This document shows, piece by piece, positions 1 through 8,099 of a stretch of DNA of 64,000 bases. The notes below the pieces were generated by a model. The model had not been told where the DNA came from. It made no database searches and saw nothing but the letters and a program-made list of their open reading frames with translations. Source of the DNA: Candidatus Wolfebacteria bacterium GW2011_GWE2_44_13 (GTDB lineage Bacteria > Patescibacteria > Paceibacteria > UBA6257 > UBA9933); assembly GCA_001000675.1 (NCBI GenBank), contig LCHW01000001.1, positions 284,686 to 348,685 of the forward strand. The letters are read 5' to 3'. Both the position numbers and the translations under genes were made by a program. How positions within the stretch are numbered: position 1 is the stretch's first letter; each line of letters begins with the position of its first letter.

Positions 1-704
1 TTCCTGCAGGTATTACGCAAACAGAACGTCGTGCGGTTATTAATGCCGCAAAAGAAGCGGGTGCGCGCGAAGCATATATTGTGCGTGAACCGATGCTTGC
101 TGCATTGGGGGCAGGCATTCCTATTAATTCACATGCGGGGAATATGATTGTTAATATCGGTGGAGGTACTACGGAAACCGCCGTGGTTTCGCTGGGCGGT
201 ATTGTATCGTGGGCAAGCTTACGTGTTGCAGGAAATAAGTTTGATGCCGCAATCGTCGACTATATTAAAAAGAAATATGCGCTTTCAATTGGGCAGCAAA
301 CGTCCGAGGCAATTAAAATCCATATCGGATCGGCATTGCCGACTAAAGATAAGCGAACAATGGAAGTTCGCGGACGTGATTTGATTACTGGATTGCCTAA
401 AGATATTATTGTTACTTCAAATGAAGTTGCTGAAGCAATTCATCCATACCTGCTCGACATTGCGAGCGAGGTACAGAATGTATTTAACGAAACGCCTCCC
501 GAGTTGGTTGCTGATGTTATGGAAAAAGGAATTATTATCTCAGGTGGTGGTGCGCAAATTCCGCATCTAACCGATTTTTTGAAGCGTATGCTGGGTGTGA
601 ATGCGTATGTTGCAGAAGATCCTCTCTTTTGCGTAGCAAAAGGAGCGGGTCTTATTTTGACGCATTTGGATGTGTATAAGAGGACGTTGCTCAACAAGCG
701 ATAA
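1..704 (+). CDS. mreB: Rod-shape-determining protein MreB (3' part)
   Basis: The reading frame is open from base 3 and the gene starts upstream of the window, so only about the C-terminal 233 residues are present. MreB is the bacterial actin homologue that forms filaments under the inner membrane and directs lateral wall synthesis. The actin-fold phosphate-2 loop (NIGGGTTE, encoded near 145-170) and the adenosine loop (ISGGGAQIP, near 535-560) are intact. The stop is TAA at 702-704. The elongasome partner rodA lies far away at 48.1 kb, so the usual mreB-mreC-rodA cluster is dispersed here. A repeat unit begins 4 bases after the stop. Confidence 0.95.
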   Translation, partial: PAGITQTERRAVINAAKEAGAREAYIVREPMLAALGAGIPINSHAGNMIVNIGGGTTETAVVSLGGIVSWASLRVAGNKFDAAIVDYIKKKYALSIGQQTSEAIKIHIGSALPTKDKRTMEVRGRDLITGLPKDIIVTSNEVAEAIHPYLLDIASEVQNVFNETPPELVADVMEKGIIISGGGAQIPHLTDFLKRMLGVNAYVAEDPLFCVAKGAGLILTHLDVYKRTLLNKR

Positions 705-707
705 TAA

Positions 708-881
708 TCTTTTCGTACTTTTTCAAAAAAGTACTGCAAAAACTTCGAACCAGAAATATTTCGGGGTCGCCTCCAAAACGGCTGAAGCTCGGAACTCGTA
801 CGCCAAGGGTAGGCGCACTCAAACACCGAGCTTCTTCCGATATTTTTCCAGCGCCCTTAATCCGAAATATTCCCATGTTCG
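708..881. repeat. Dispersed ~174-bp repeat, copy 1
   Basis: This stretch is almost identical to 58848-59102. Both copies begin with a short hairpin (GTACTTTTTCAAAAAAGTAC) and end at CCATGTTCG. Copy 2 carries about 80 extra bases directly after that hairpin. Both strands stay open in several frames, but the open frames are shared with the non-genic copy and look incidental. Nothing else was seen between mreB and the next gene. Confidence 0.85.
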
Positions 882-972
882 GAGAATGCAGGTAAATTTG
901 GTTGCTGGGGCAATTTTTCCTCGACCATTTTATCCGCCATTTTCACAGGCTCGCACATAAAATATTTTTCAC

Positions 973-1386
973 ATGAGCTTTAGTGATTTTGATAAAATTA
1001 AAGAGAAGGATACTATATTGCTTTTATTCGGAATTCTTTTTCTGGTTGCCCCAGGAATTCTAGAGTTTTTTGTCTATTATCGAAGTATTTTTATAGATGT
1101 GAATATTGTAAAATTGCTACTACTGGCTATTTCGTTAGTGCTTCCCGCTAGCTTTATCTACACGTTAGTACTTTTTGAAAAAAATAAAGCAAGGGAAGAA
1201 AATGATTTATTCGTAGCCTTTGTATTATCCTCAGTATGTTCAGGATTGATAAATTATTGCGCACTTGTAATTGCTTATTTTGCAAATTTTTCCTTTAGGC
1301 AATTTATCGAAATTCTTTTTGCAATTCAAATAATAATATTTTTCCTATTAATTTGGATTAGGATGGATAGTAAAAAAAGTGAATAA
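973..1386 (+). CDS. Small four-helix integral membrane protein, unknown
   Basis: This 137-residue protein has four predicted hydrophobic segments (about residues 14-34, 43-65, 76-98 and 110-130) separated by short charged loops, and it ends in a lysine-rich tail. I do not recognise the family. It is AT-rich compared with its neighbours. Its TAA stop at 1384-1386 sits two bases before the ATG of the HD-domain gene, so the two are probably co-transcribed. No clear Shine-Dalgarno precedes the ATG. Confidence 0.6.
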   Translation: MSFSDFDKIKEKDTILLLFGILFLVAPGILEFFVYYRSIFIDVNIVKLLLLAISLVLPASFIYTLVLFEKNKAREENDLFVAFVLSSVCSGLINYCALVIAYFANFSFRQFIEILFAIQIIIFFLLIWIRMDSKKSE

Positions 1387-1387
1387 T

Positions 1388-1975
1388 ATGGAACAATTAG
1401 GATTAAGCTATCAACAAGCACAGGATTTGGTTGGTGTATACAATACTGACGCGGGGACACGATTACATGCCCGTGAATCGGAGATTATTATGCGCGCCAT
1501 CGCAAAGCGATTAGGCGAAGATGAAGAAGCGTGGGGAATTATTGGACTACTCCATGATATCGATTGGGATTTAACAAAAGAAAATGCACAAGAGCATTGC
1601 ATCAAAGCGCAGGACATATTACGAGAAGCGGGTGCGAGCGAATTTCTTATCACGACTATTATTTCGCATGGATATGGGCTTGCAGTAATTCCGCAATTAC
1701 GAGATCGCCAACGAACAACTACGATTGAACATTGTCTTGTTGCCGCAGAAACGTTGACGGGTTTGATAGTTGCTTCTGCTCTTATGCAACCGGATAAAAA
1801 ACTTTCGAATGTTTCGATTGATTCGTTAAAAAAGAAATTTAAAAAAAAAGGTTTTGCGGCGCGCTGTAACCGCGATCTTATTATGGAGTGTGAGCAGGCA
1901 AATATTCCCATCGATGAGTTCTTGCAACTTGGATTAGCCGCGTTGCAAGATATTGCTCCAGAACTGGGACTATGA
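1388..1975 (+). CDS. HD-domain metal-dependent phosphohydrolase
   Basis: The protein has an HD fold: an early histidine in LHARESEIIMR, the HD doublet in GLLHDIDWD, and later histidines (EHC, ISHGYG, IEHCL) that would complete a metal site. Such small HD proteins hydrolyse phosphate esters or nucleotides; the substrate cannot be told. ATG at 1388 (195 aa) is preferred over GTG at 1379, which would overlap the upstream stop and add only three residues. A second, unrelated HD protein lies at 46.4 kb. Confidence 0.7.
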   Translation: MEQLGLSYQQAQDLVGVYNTDAGTRLHARESEIIMRAIAKRLGEDEEAWGIIGLLHDIDWDLTKENAQEHCIKAQDILREAGASEFLITTIISHGYGLAVIPQLRDRQRTTTIEHCLVAAETLTGLIVASALMQPDKKLSNVSIDSLKKKFKKKGFAARCNRDLIMECEQANIPIDEFLQLGLAALQDIAPELGL

Positions 1976-2045
1976 TTGACAAGTAGATGTACTCGGGTTA
2001 TTTTGTGTGCAGTACCACCATCTTGCGCAAAAGAAAGGATTACGT

Positions 2046-2312
2046 ATGCCTCGAAAGAAAATGCCGTTGTATACAAATGTGCTTGAACTGATGCGGAAAA
2101 AGGCCGCTCAAGTGTATTCGTCGCATCAAGCGCAGAAAGAGCTCATCGAACTAGGGGAACTGTTACAGGAATCCTCCGACCTCTCTTCGCAAAGTGAAGC
2201 GATTATCGTTCGGACATTACTCGAAATCGCCGATACATTATCCAGCGAAGGCGATGCAAGGAATTCGCGGGCGTATCTGGTCACCTTGAGCGATGCATTC
2301 CGGCGAGCCTGA
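2046..2312 (+). CDS. Small helical protein, unknown
   Basis: An 88-residue protein that is probably all alpha-helical. It begins with a basic segment (MPRKKMPLYTNVLELMRKKA) and continues with amphipathic, glutamate-rich helices. ATG 2046 is chosen because AAAGAAAGGA lies just upstream; the frame is open back to a GTG at 2007. A strong intrinsic terminator follows 31 bases after the stop, so this is likely a one-gene transcript. No family is recognised. Confidence 0.6.
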   Translation: MPRKKMPLYTNVLELMRKKAAQVYSSHQAQKELIELGELLQESSDLSSQSEAIIVRTLLEIADTLSSEGDARNSRAYLVTLSDAFRRA

Positions 2313-2342
2313 TGAAAATGAATAATCTGCGTAACGCTATCG

Positions 2343-2367
2343 AGCCGCTCTTCATGGGCGGCTTTTT
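2343..2367 (+). terminator. Intrinsic terminator
   Basis: AGCCGC and GCGGCT form a 6-bp stem with a 9-nt loop, followed by TTTTT. It ends the small gene at 2046-2312 and argues against starting the next gene upstream of it. Confidence 0.8.
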
Positions 2368-2407
2368 CATTCTGTTCCTAAATGCAGTAGAATATAAGTA
2401 TTCTTTT

Positions 2408-3313
2408 ATGAAAAACGACAATCAATTGTATACGCAAGAGTACGTTGCATTTTTGAGCAACTATTTTTGTGCATGCGCAAAACATATCCCGAGCGTATTT
2501 GATTGCTCAAACGGATCTACTGGTCCTATTATTGAACAGTTATTTTCTGATGCCATTATTATCAATGGACGACCCGATGGAAATTTTCCGCATCATGCGC
2601 CTGATCCATTACACAAAGGTTCTTTAGTAATGCTACAGAAAAAGGTTTTGTCCGAGCGCGCCGATGTGGGTATTATTTTTGATGCGGATGGTGATCGAGC
2701 CTTTTTTATTGATAATAAAGGACGTTTTGTTGACCCTAATGTAATTGCATATCTGTTGTTATGGTCATTGCGACCAAAGCATTTTATTAGCGATGTAAAA
2801 GCGGGGTGGCTTATTAAACGACATCCATTTGAAAGTAAGCGTATTGAAAGCAAGACAGGGCATTATTTTATTAAGCAAGCAATGCGTAAATGGAATGCTG
2901 ATTTTGGACATGAGGAGTCGGGACATTATTATTTTCGAGACTTTTTTTATTGCGATTCCGGTATCTTTGCCGCAATCGCTGTATTACATGCGATTGCACA
3001 GTTGCCATATACGCTTGCTGAATTTGTGGATCTTTTGCCCGTAACGCATGCATCGGGAGAAATTAATTTCCCTATATCTGTTGCAAAACGTGGTACGCTT
3101 CTTCAGACAATTGAAAATCACTATAAAAAAGATGCCGCGCGGGTTTCAAAAATTGATGGGATTGCTGTGGAGTTTAAGAATCCCGACTGGTGGTTTACCG
3201 TACGGTTTTCAAATACGGAATCACTTGCCCGATTAAATGTTGAGGCGCTAGACAAAAAGGTGCTCGATAAACAAGTTAGAAAATTGACAGAACTCATAAA
3301 ACGCGCTAAGTAG
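2408..3313 (+). CDS. Phosphoglucomutase/phosphomannomutase homologue lacking domain I
   Basis: This 301-residue protein matches domains II-IV of the alpha-D-phosphohexomutase superfamily. The metal loop DADGDR is at 92-97, the sugar-binding loop GHEESGH at 167-173, and the phosphate-binding RFSNTES at 266-272. The family is normally about 450 residues and carries the phosphorylated catalytic serine in domain I; that whole domain is absent here. ATG 2408 is chosen because the frame-open ATG at 2312 would place the N-terminus inside the preceding terminator. Without the serine it should not catalyse a normal mutase cycle. It may be a sugar-phosphate binder or regulator, or a relic. The exonuclease gene follows after 7 bases. 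Confidence 0.8.
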   Translation: MKNDNQLYTQEYVAFLSNYFCACAKHIPSVFDCSNGSTGPIIEQLFSDAIIINGRPDGNFPHHAPDPLHKGSLVMLQKKVLSERADVGIIFDADGDRAFFIDNKGRFVDPNVIAYLLLWSLRPKHFISDVKAGWLIKRHPFESKRIESKTGHYFIKQAMRKWNADFGHEESGHYYFRDFFYCDSGIFAAIAVLHAIAQLPYTLAEFVDLLPVTHASGEINFPISVAKRGTLLQTIENHYKKDAARVSKIDGIAVEFKNPDWWFTVRFSNTESLARLNVEALDKKVLDKQVRKLTELIKRAK

Positions 3314-3320
3314 AGAAGGT

Positions 3321-3863
3321 ATGCGCGATTTTATCGTTTTCGATATTGAAACAAAAAACACTCTTGCCGAAGTGGGCAAGGATAATTTTAACGACCTCCT
3401 TGTTTCTGTGGTGGGTCTTTTTTCCTATGCGCAAGATAAATACATTTCATTCGACGAGCATCATATGCTTGAGTGTAGTGAGTTACTACGGAATGCCGAA
3501 TGTATTATCGGGTTTAGCATTACCCGATTTGATATCCCTGTTTTAAATAAACATTGTAAATTTAATTTATATGGTGTTCCGCGCATCGACTTGTTGGATG
3601 ATATTGAAATGCAATTAGGGCGACGTATTAGTTTGGACATCTTGGCAAAGATTAACTTAGGTACAGGGAAGACGCATCATAGTCTTGAAGCGCCAACCAT
3701 GTATCGCGAAGGAAGATTTGAAGAACTTGCCGAGTATTGTTTGCACGACGTGCGTATTACAAAGGATTTGTATGAGCTTGCTCGGTCGCAAGGATATTTA
3801 TTTGTTCCGCAATGGGGGACAGATGAACTGGAAAAAGCATTTTTTAATTTCTCCCCGTTTTAA
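3321..3863 (+). CDS. DEDDy-type 3'-5' exonuclease / RNase H-like protein
   Basis: A compact 180-residue protein with the three exonuclease motifs: FDIET at residues 7-11 (Exo I), GFSITRFDIPVL (Exo II, FD in the expected place) and YCLHDVRITKDL (Exo III, Y-x3-D form). It resembles the stand-alone RNase H-like domain of YprB-type proteins. It probably trims DNA or RNA 3' ends. The AGAGAAGG upstream overlaps the end of the mutase-like gene, so the two are translated from one mRNA. Confidence 0.75.
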   Translation: MRDFIVFDIETKNTLAEVGKDNFNDLLVSVVGLFSYAQDKYISFDEHHMLECSELLRNAECIIGFSITRFDIPVLNKHCKFNLYGVPRIDLLDDIEMQLGRRISLDILAKINLGTGKTHHSLEAPTMYREGRFEELAEYCLHDVRITKDLYELARSQGYLFVPQWGTDELEKAFFNFSPF

Positions 3864-3984
3864 AGATTGACTTCTTTGAAACTTAGTGTTCTTATTTAGC
3901 TAGATTACCTTGTAAATTGTATAGGTGGATTGTGTGCTTGTTCGCCCCGATAATTGGCAGTAAAAACCCAAGGAGGAAACGGTT

Positions 3985-4671
3985 ATGACTGAAAGTGGAA
4001 GCGGGAATGCAATCGTTGTTTGGAAGCTGATCGAAAAGGTTGAGGCGGCTGAAGTTAATCGCGCAAACGCGCTCTTACTGCTTCGGGAGGCGGTAGATTG
4101 TAGAAGGTTTTATATCCCCACAAAAAAAGAAGACGCCGTATTGCTGGGCGGGCGAAAGAAGGCGTTTCCAGTGGGAACGCTGCAGTACGAAGGTGTTTCG
4201 TATGTCCCGCTTTGTGATGGCCATTGGCAGAAACAACTTGAGGCCAAGTTGCGAGCCTTTCTTTCGCTTGTAAAGGCCGACGATTATCAGAAAAGCATGG
4301 ATGAGATTGATGCGTTGCTTCGTATGGGGAACAAGAGCCTCTTCTTGTTGCGCAGCGGAAGATTAGGAGTGTATGCCGTCTATCTTCCCAAGAAAGAACG
4401 AGCAGATGGCGTTCAATTATTTCCGGGTGCCGCACTCCTTTCGGTTGAAGAAAAAAAAGTTTTCGGGGATGGGGTGATTACCGTCATTAAAGTTATTTCC
4501 GGCGCCGGAAAACTTGCCTGGCTTAATCTGTTTGCAGGTCAGTGGATATCGCTCGGCTCGTTTGTTCGAGATAAGAGCGACGATAATCTTTCTGATGAGG
4601 CGCTTGAGTTCAGTAATCGACTCATTGGCGCGTTGCGCGTTGCGTATAAAGTGCAGCGACGCGGGCAGTAG
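3985..4671 (+). CDS. Hypothetical soluble protein, isolated gene
   Basis: A 228-residue protein of mixed alpha/beta character without membrane segments or cysteine motifs; the family is not recognised. AGGAGG at 3971-3976 fixes the ATG at 3985. The gene stands alone: a 121-bp spacer with a TTGACT-like -35 precedes it and a strong terminator follows 9 bases after the stop. It is one of five isolated genes in this window (others at 14478, 23857, 40442 and 59328) that share this layout of strong SD, single gene and tight terminator. Confidence 0.65.
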   Translation: MTESGSGNAIVVWKLIEKVEAAEVNRANALLLLREAVDCRRFYIPTKKEDAVLLGGRKKAFPVGTLQYEGVSYVPLCDGHWQKQLEAKLRAFLSLVKADDYQKSMDEIDALLRMGNKSLFLLRSGRLGVYAVYLPKKERADGVQLFPGAALLSVEEKKVFGDGVITVIKVISGAGKLAWLNLFAGQWISLGSFVRDKSDDNLSDEALEFSNRLIGALRVAYKVQRRGQ

Positions 4672-4680
4672 CGGAATTGC

Positions 4681-4707
4681 GGGGGCTTCCATGGAGCCCC
4701 CTTTTTT
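4681..4707 (+). terminator. Intrinsic terminator
   Basis: GGGGGCTCC-like arm pairs with GGAGCCCCC around a tiny loop, followed by six T. It closes the gene at 3985-4671. Confidence 0.9.
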
Positions 4708-4767
4708 GTTTTACCCACTACACTATTTCTTGCGTCCTAGGGTTTTTTGTGATATATTTTCCACATT

Positions 4768-6009
4768 GTGAAAAAACACGCCAGACTTATTTTAACCGGT
4801 ATTGTACTTGTAGCCGCTTTGGCTGCAGTGTTTGTTCTCCCAATATCGAAAAAACCGTTTGATTTCGGAAAGCAGATCGCTCCATGGAGATTGGGGCTTG
4901 ATCTTGTTGGTGGGTCGCATCTGGTCTATGAAGTAGACATGTCTAATGTCACTGCAAGCGATCGTGATTCGGTCATGAGTGGATTAAAAGACGTTATTGA
5001 ACGTCGCGTAAATTTATTCGGTGTTAGTGAGCCGCAGGTTGTTACTGCACGAGAAGGAGATTCTTATCGCCTTATCGTTGAGCTTGCCGGTATTCCTGTT
5101 GATCAGGCTATTAAGCAAATCGGAGAAACTCCAATGCTTGATTTCCGTGAAGTCATTGAAGTCGGTACATCGACCGCTTTCTTGCCGACACAGCTCACTG
5201 GGCGTTATCTAAAAAAGGCGCAAATGACTTTTGATCAAACAATTGGCACACCAAGCGTGAGCCTTGAGTTTAACGAAGAAGGTGCCGCATTGTTCGAAGA
5301 ATTAACAGGGCGCAATGTTGGAAAACCGATTGCAATCTTTTTGGACGGACAGCCAATTGAAGTTCCTACTGTAAGCGAAAAAATTTCCGGAGGAACCGCG
5401 CAGATTACGGGTAAGTTTACTACTGACGAAGCCCGTAAGATGGTAGAGCGATTTAATGCGGGTGCACTATCTGCTCCTATGGAGTTAGTGAGTCAGCAAA
5501 CTGTTGGTGCAAGTCTTGGACAAGAGTCATTAAAGAAAGCAGTTAACGCGGGACTTCTTGGAACCATTATCATTATGTTGTTCATGCTCGCATATTATCG
5601 CGGGTTTGGATTATACGCATCAATTGCGTTGATTATTTACATCTTCCTATCATTGGCAATATTTAAGCTTGGTGTCACTATGACCCTTGCTGGTATTGCA
5701 GGATACATTCTTTCTATCGGTATGGCTGTTGATGCAAACGTGCTTATCTTCGAGCGCACTAAGGAAGAATTGAAAAAAGGTATTTCGAAGTCTGCTGCAA
5801 TTGAAGAAGGATTTCGCCGTGCATGGCCTTCAATTCGCGACTCAAACATCTCGACGGGCATTACCTGCGCAATCTTGTTTGTTACTACTTCGAGCTTTGT
5901 GAAAGGATTTGCATTGACGCTTGGTATCGGTGTGCTTGTGAGTATGTTCACGGCAATTACCGTAACTAGATTGCTCATGTACACAATCGCTTTAAAAGCA
6001 AAAAAGTAA
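4768..6009 (+). CDS. secD: Protein translocase subunit SecD
   Basis: SecD works with SecF in the inner membrane and uses the proton gradient to help pull secreted proteins through SecYEG. The 413-residue product has an N-terminal membrane helix (residues 8-26), the conserved GLDLVGGSH motif, a periplasmic P1 region and a C-terminal bundle of membrane helices beginning near GLLGTIIIMLFML and containing the conserved MAVDANVLIFER. It is much shorter than the roughly 615-residue proteobacterial form. The GTG at 4768 gives the expected lysine-rich N-terminus. secF follows after 24 bases. Confidence 0.95.
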   Translation: MKKHARLILTGIVLVAALAAVFVLPISKKPFDFGKQIAPWRLGLDLVGGSHLVYEVDMSNVTASDRDSVMSGLKDVIERRVNLFGVSEPQVVTAREGDSYRLIVELAGIPVDQAIKQIGETPMLDFREVIEVGTSTAFLPTQLTGRYLKKAQMTFDQTIGTPSVSLEFNEEGAALFEELTGRNVGKPIAIFLDGQPIEVPTVSEKISGGTAQITGKFTTDEARKMVERFNAGALSAPMELVSQQTVGASLGQESLKKAVNAGLLGTIIIMLFMLAYYRGFGLYASIALIIYIFLSLAIFKLGVTMTLAGIAGYILSIGMAVDANVLIFERTKEELKKGISKSAAIEEGFRRAWPSIRDSNISTGITCAILFVTTSSFVKGFALTLGIGVLVSMFTAITVTRLLMYTIALKAKK

Positions 6010-6033
6010 CCTTAGTCACTATTTAATCGGTCT

Positions 6034-6921
6034 ATGAATATCATAAAAAACAAAGCATGGTTTCTCGGATTTTCCGGCCTATTGATTGTAGCGAGCATTG
6101 CTGCACTAGCGCTGTTTGGGCTGAAGACGGGCATCGATTTCCGAGGAGGAGCGATGTGGCAAGTTAAGCAGGTTTCTGGAGAGGTTATTATGGATGATGT
6201 GGCGTTGAAGAATTTTCTTACCACAAATCTTGAAGATAAGAATTTTGTGCTGTTTCCTGTTGCAGAAGGGGGATACCTTATCCGCATGGCCGCCGTTTCT
6301 GAGGAAATGCACCAACAGTATTTGAGTGATTTGCGAACCACGTTTGGCACTATCGAAGAAGGACAATTTCAATCAATTGGTTCTACGATTGGTCAGGAGC
6401 TGAAGAACAAGTCACTTTGGGCTATCGTGTACGTTGTTTTGGGTATTTCTTTGTATGTCACGTATGCATTTCGAAAAGTTTCCTATCCGGTTAAGTCTTG
6501 GAAGTACGGTGTCATTACCTTGATAACGCTGTTACATGACGTAATTGTGCCGGCAGGAGTATTCGCAGTTCTTGGGTGGAAGTTTGGCATTGAAATAGAC
6601 ACCAATTTTATTGTCGCGTTGCTCGTGGTTATGGGCTTTTCTGTGCACGATACTATCGTTGTGTTTGACCGAGTTCGTGAAAATGTGCTCAATCACAGTG
6701 CGAATACTTCATTTGCCGAGGTTGTAAACAAGAGTATTAACCAGACATTTGCACGTTCTATCAATACGTCGTTGACCGTTTTGGTTGTACTTGTCGCTCT
6801 GTATTTCTTTGGCCCAGCTACTTTACAGTACTTTGTTCTTACCTTGCTTATCGGTATTGCAATGGGAACATACTCGTCAATATTCGTTGCGAGCCCGCTC
6901 TTGACAATATTTCGTAAATGA
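6034..6921 (+). CDS. secF: Protein translocase subunit SecF
   Basis: The 295-residue partner of SecD. It has an N-terminal membrane helix, the GIDFRGGAMW motif, a short periplasmic segment and a C-terminal helix bundle with FSVHDTIVVFDRVREN, the SecF signature. Length and gene order are as in other secD-secF operons. No yajC is seen beside it. Confidence 0.95.
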   Translation: MNIIKNKAWFLGFSGLLIVASIAALALFGLKTGIDFRGGAMWQVKQVSGEVIMDDVALKNFLTTNLEDKNFVLFPVAEGGYLIRMAAVSEEMHQQYLSDLRTTFGTIEEGQFQSIGSTIGQELKNKSLWAIVYVVLGISLYVTYAFRKVSYPVKSWKYGVITLITLLHDVIVPAGVFAVLGWKFGIEIDTNFIVALLVVMGFSVHDTIVVFDRVRENVLNHSANTSFAEVVNKSINQTFARSINTSLTVLVVLVALYFFGPATLQYFVLTLLIGIAMGTYSSIFVASPLLTIFRK

Positions 6922-6961
6922 AGTAGAGTTTAATCACACTAAATTGGTAGGTTAAAACACT

Positions 6962-7990
6962 ATGAAGAACGTAGGAAACATAATCGAACACGTAACACAC
7001 ACCCTCTCTGCCCGACAACGAGAAATCGTTGAGGAGCGGTTTGGGCTTCGGGATAACCAGGAAAAGACCTTACAGGAGCTTGGCGAGCGCAACGGGATTA
7101 CCCGAGAGCGCGTTCGTCAAATCGAAGCTGAAGGGCTTCGTTTGGCACGGGAGCATTTTAAGGATAGTGATGGCGACCAGTTGGTTGCTATTGCGAAAGC
7201 ACACTTAACATCATTAGGTGGCATCCGTAAGGAAAACGATTTTGTAAAGGATATGCAGACCATCCTTAAGGATGATTCTGTAAATCAGTGTCAACTTCGC
7301 TTCTTGTTCAAGATTGCTGGTGAGCCAATGCACTACAACGAAGACGATAGTTTCTATAGCTTCTGGTGCTTAGACAAAGCAATCATCAAGAAAGCAGAAA
7401 CATTTATCGAAAAGGCAGTAAAGTTTTTTGGAGGGAAAAAGGAAGAGCTTGTATTTAAAGGCCAGTTCGATCCTCACTTTAAACAGCTTGCGACAGCCTC
7501 GAATGTTGATCTCGTTGCGGGTATGGATTACCTGAGCATTTCTAAGAAGTTTGCTACCAATCCTTATTCTGATTTTGGACTTTCCCATTGGGAAGAAATA
7601 ACTCCAAAGACGGCACGCGCAAAGGCATATTTGATCTTGCGAAAGCATGGCAAGCCAATGCACTTCCGTGACATTGCAGGGACTATTAATACCACTGGAT
7701 TTGATAAAAAGCCGGTATACGCACAAACAATTCATAACGAATTAATCAAGGACAATCGTTTTGTCTTGGTTGGACGAGGTATGTATGGTTTGACTGAACA
7801 TGGATTTTTCCCAGGAACTGCGAAGGATGTTATCCGACAAGTTCTTATTGATAACGGACCGCTTGCACAGCAAAATGTTGTACAGATGGTTTCATCACAG
7901 CGATTTCTTAAAGAAAATACTATTTTGCTTAACTTGCAAAACAAGAAACACTTCAAGCGCTTAGAAGACGGAACATATCACGTTGCATAA
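6962..7990 (+). CDS. Sigma-70 region 4-like / HARE-HTH transcription protein
   Basis: Residues 13-65 read as sigma region 4: LSARQREIVEERFGL, then a helix-turn-helix ending TRERVRQIEAEGLRLAR. No sigma region 2 is present. Around residues 215-290 there is a HARE-HTH winged domain (AYLILRKHGKPMHFRDIA through GRGMYGLTEHGF), as in the RNA polymerase delta subunit. A protein made of only these two DNA- or RNAP-binding modules is probably a transcription modulator rather than a full sigma factor. It follows secF by 40 bases and has its own terminator. Confidence 0.75.
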   Translation: MKNVGNIIEHVTHTLSARQREIVEERFGLRDNQEKTLQELGERNGITRERVRQIEAEGLRLAREHFKDSDGDQLVAIAKAHLTSLGGIRKENDFVKDMQTILKDDSVNQCQLRFLFKIAGEPMHYNEDDSFYSFWCLDKAIIKKAETFIEKAVKFFGGKKEELVFKGQFDPHFKQLATASNVDLVAGMDYLSISKKFATNPYSDFGLSHWEEITPKTARAKAYLILRKHGKPMHFRDIAGTINTTGFDKKPVYAQTIHNELIKDNRFVLVGRGMYGLTEHGFFPGTAKDVIRQVLIDNGPLAQQNVVQMVSSQRFLKENTILLNLQNKKHFKRLEDGTYHVA

Positions 7991-7991
7991 T

Positions 7992-8023
7992 AAAAAAGAA
8001 GCACTAACTGTGCTTCTTTTTTT
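7992..8023 (+). terminator. Intrinsic terminator
   Basis: GAAGCAC pairs with GTGCTTC around TAACT, flanked by A6 and T7, so it could work on both strands. Confidence 0.9.
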
Positions 8024-8099
8024 AAACTATGTATTAGCATGCTAGTTGGCATACGGTTGGTAAAACGGTATACTAGAAAGAGTAAATCATCGAGAGGAT

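Noticed and set aside
670..960. Open frames on both strands across the mreB downstream region
   Set aside because: They are made by the dispersed repeat, which is also present at 58848-59102 with a frame-changing insert.
2312..2407. Longer N-terminus of the mutase-like gene from ATG 2312
   Set aside because: It would translate straight through the terminator hairpin at 2343-2367, and the extra residues do not restore domain I.
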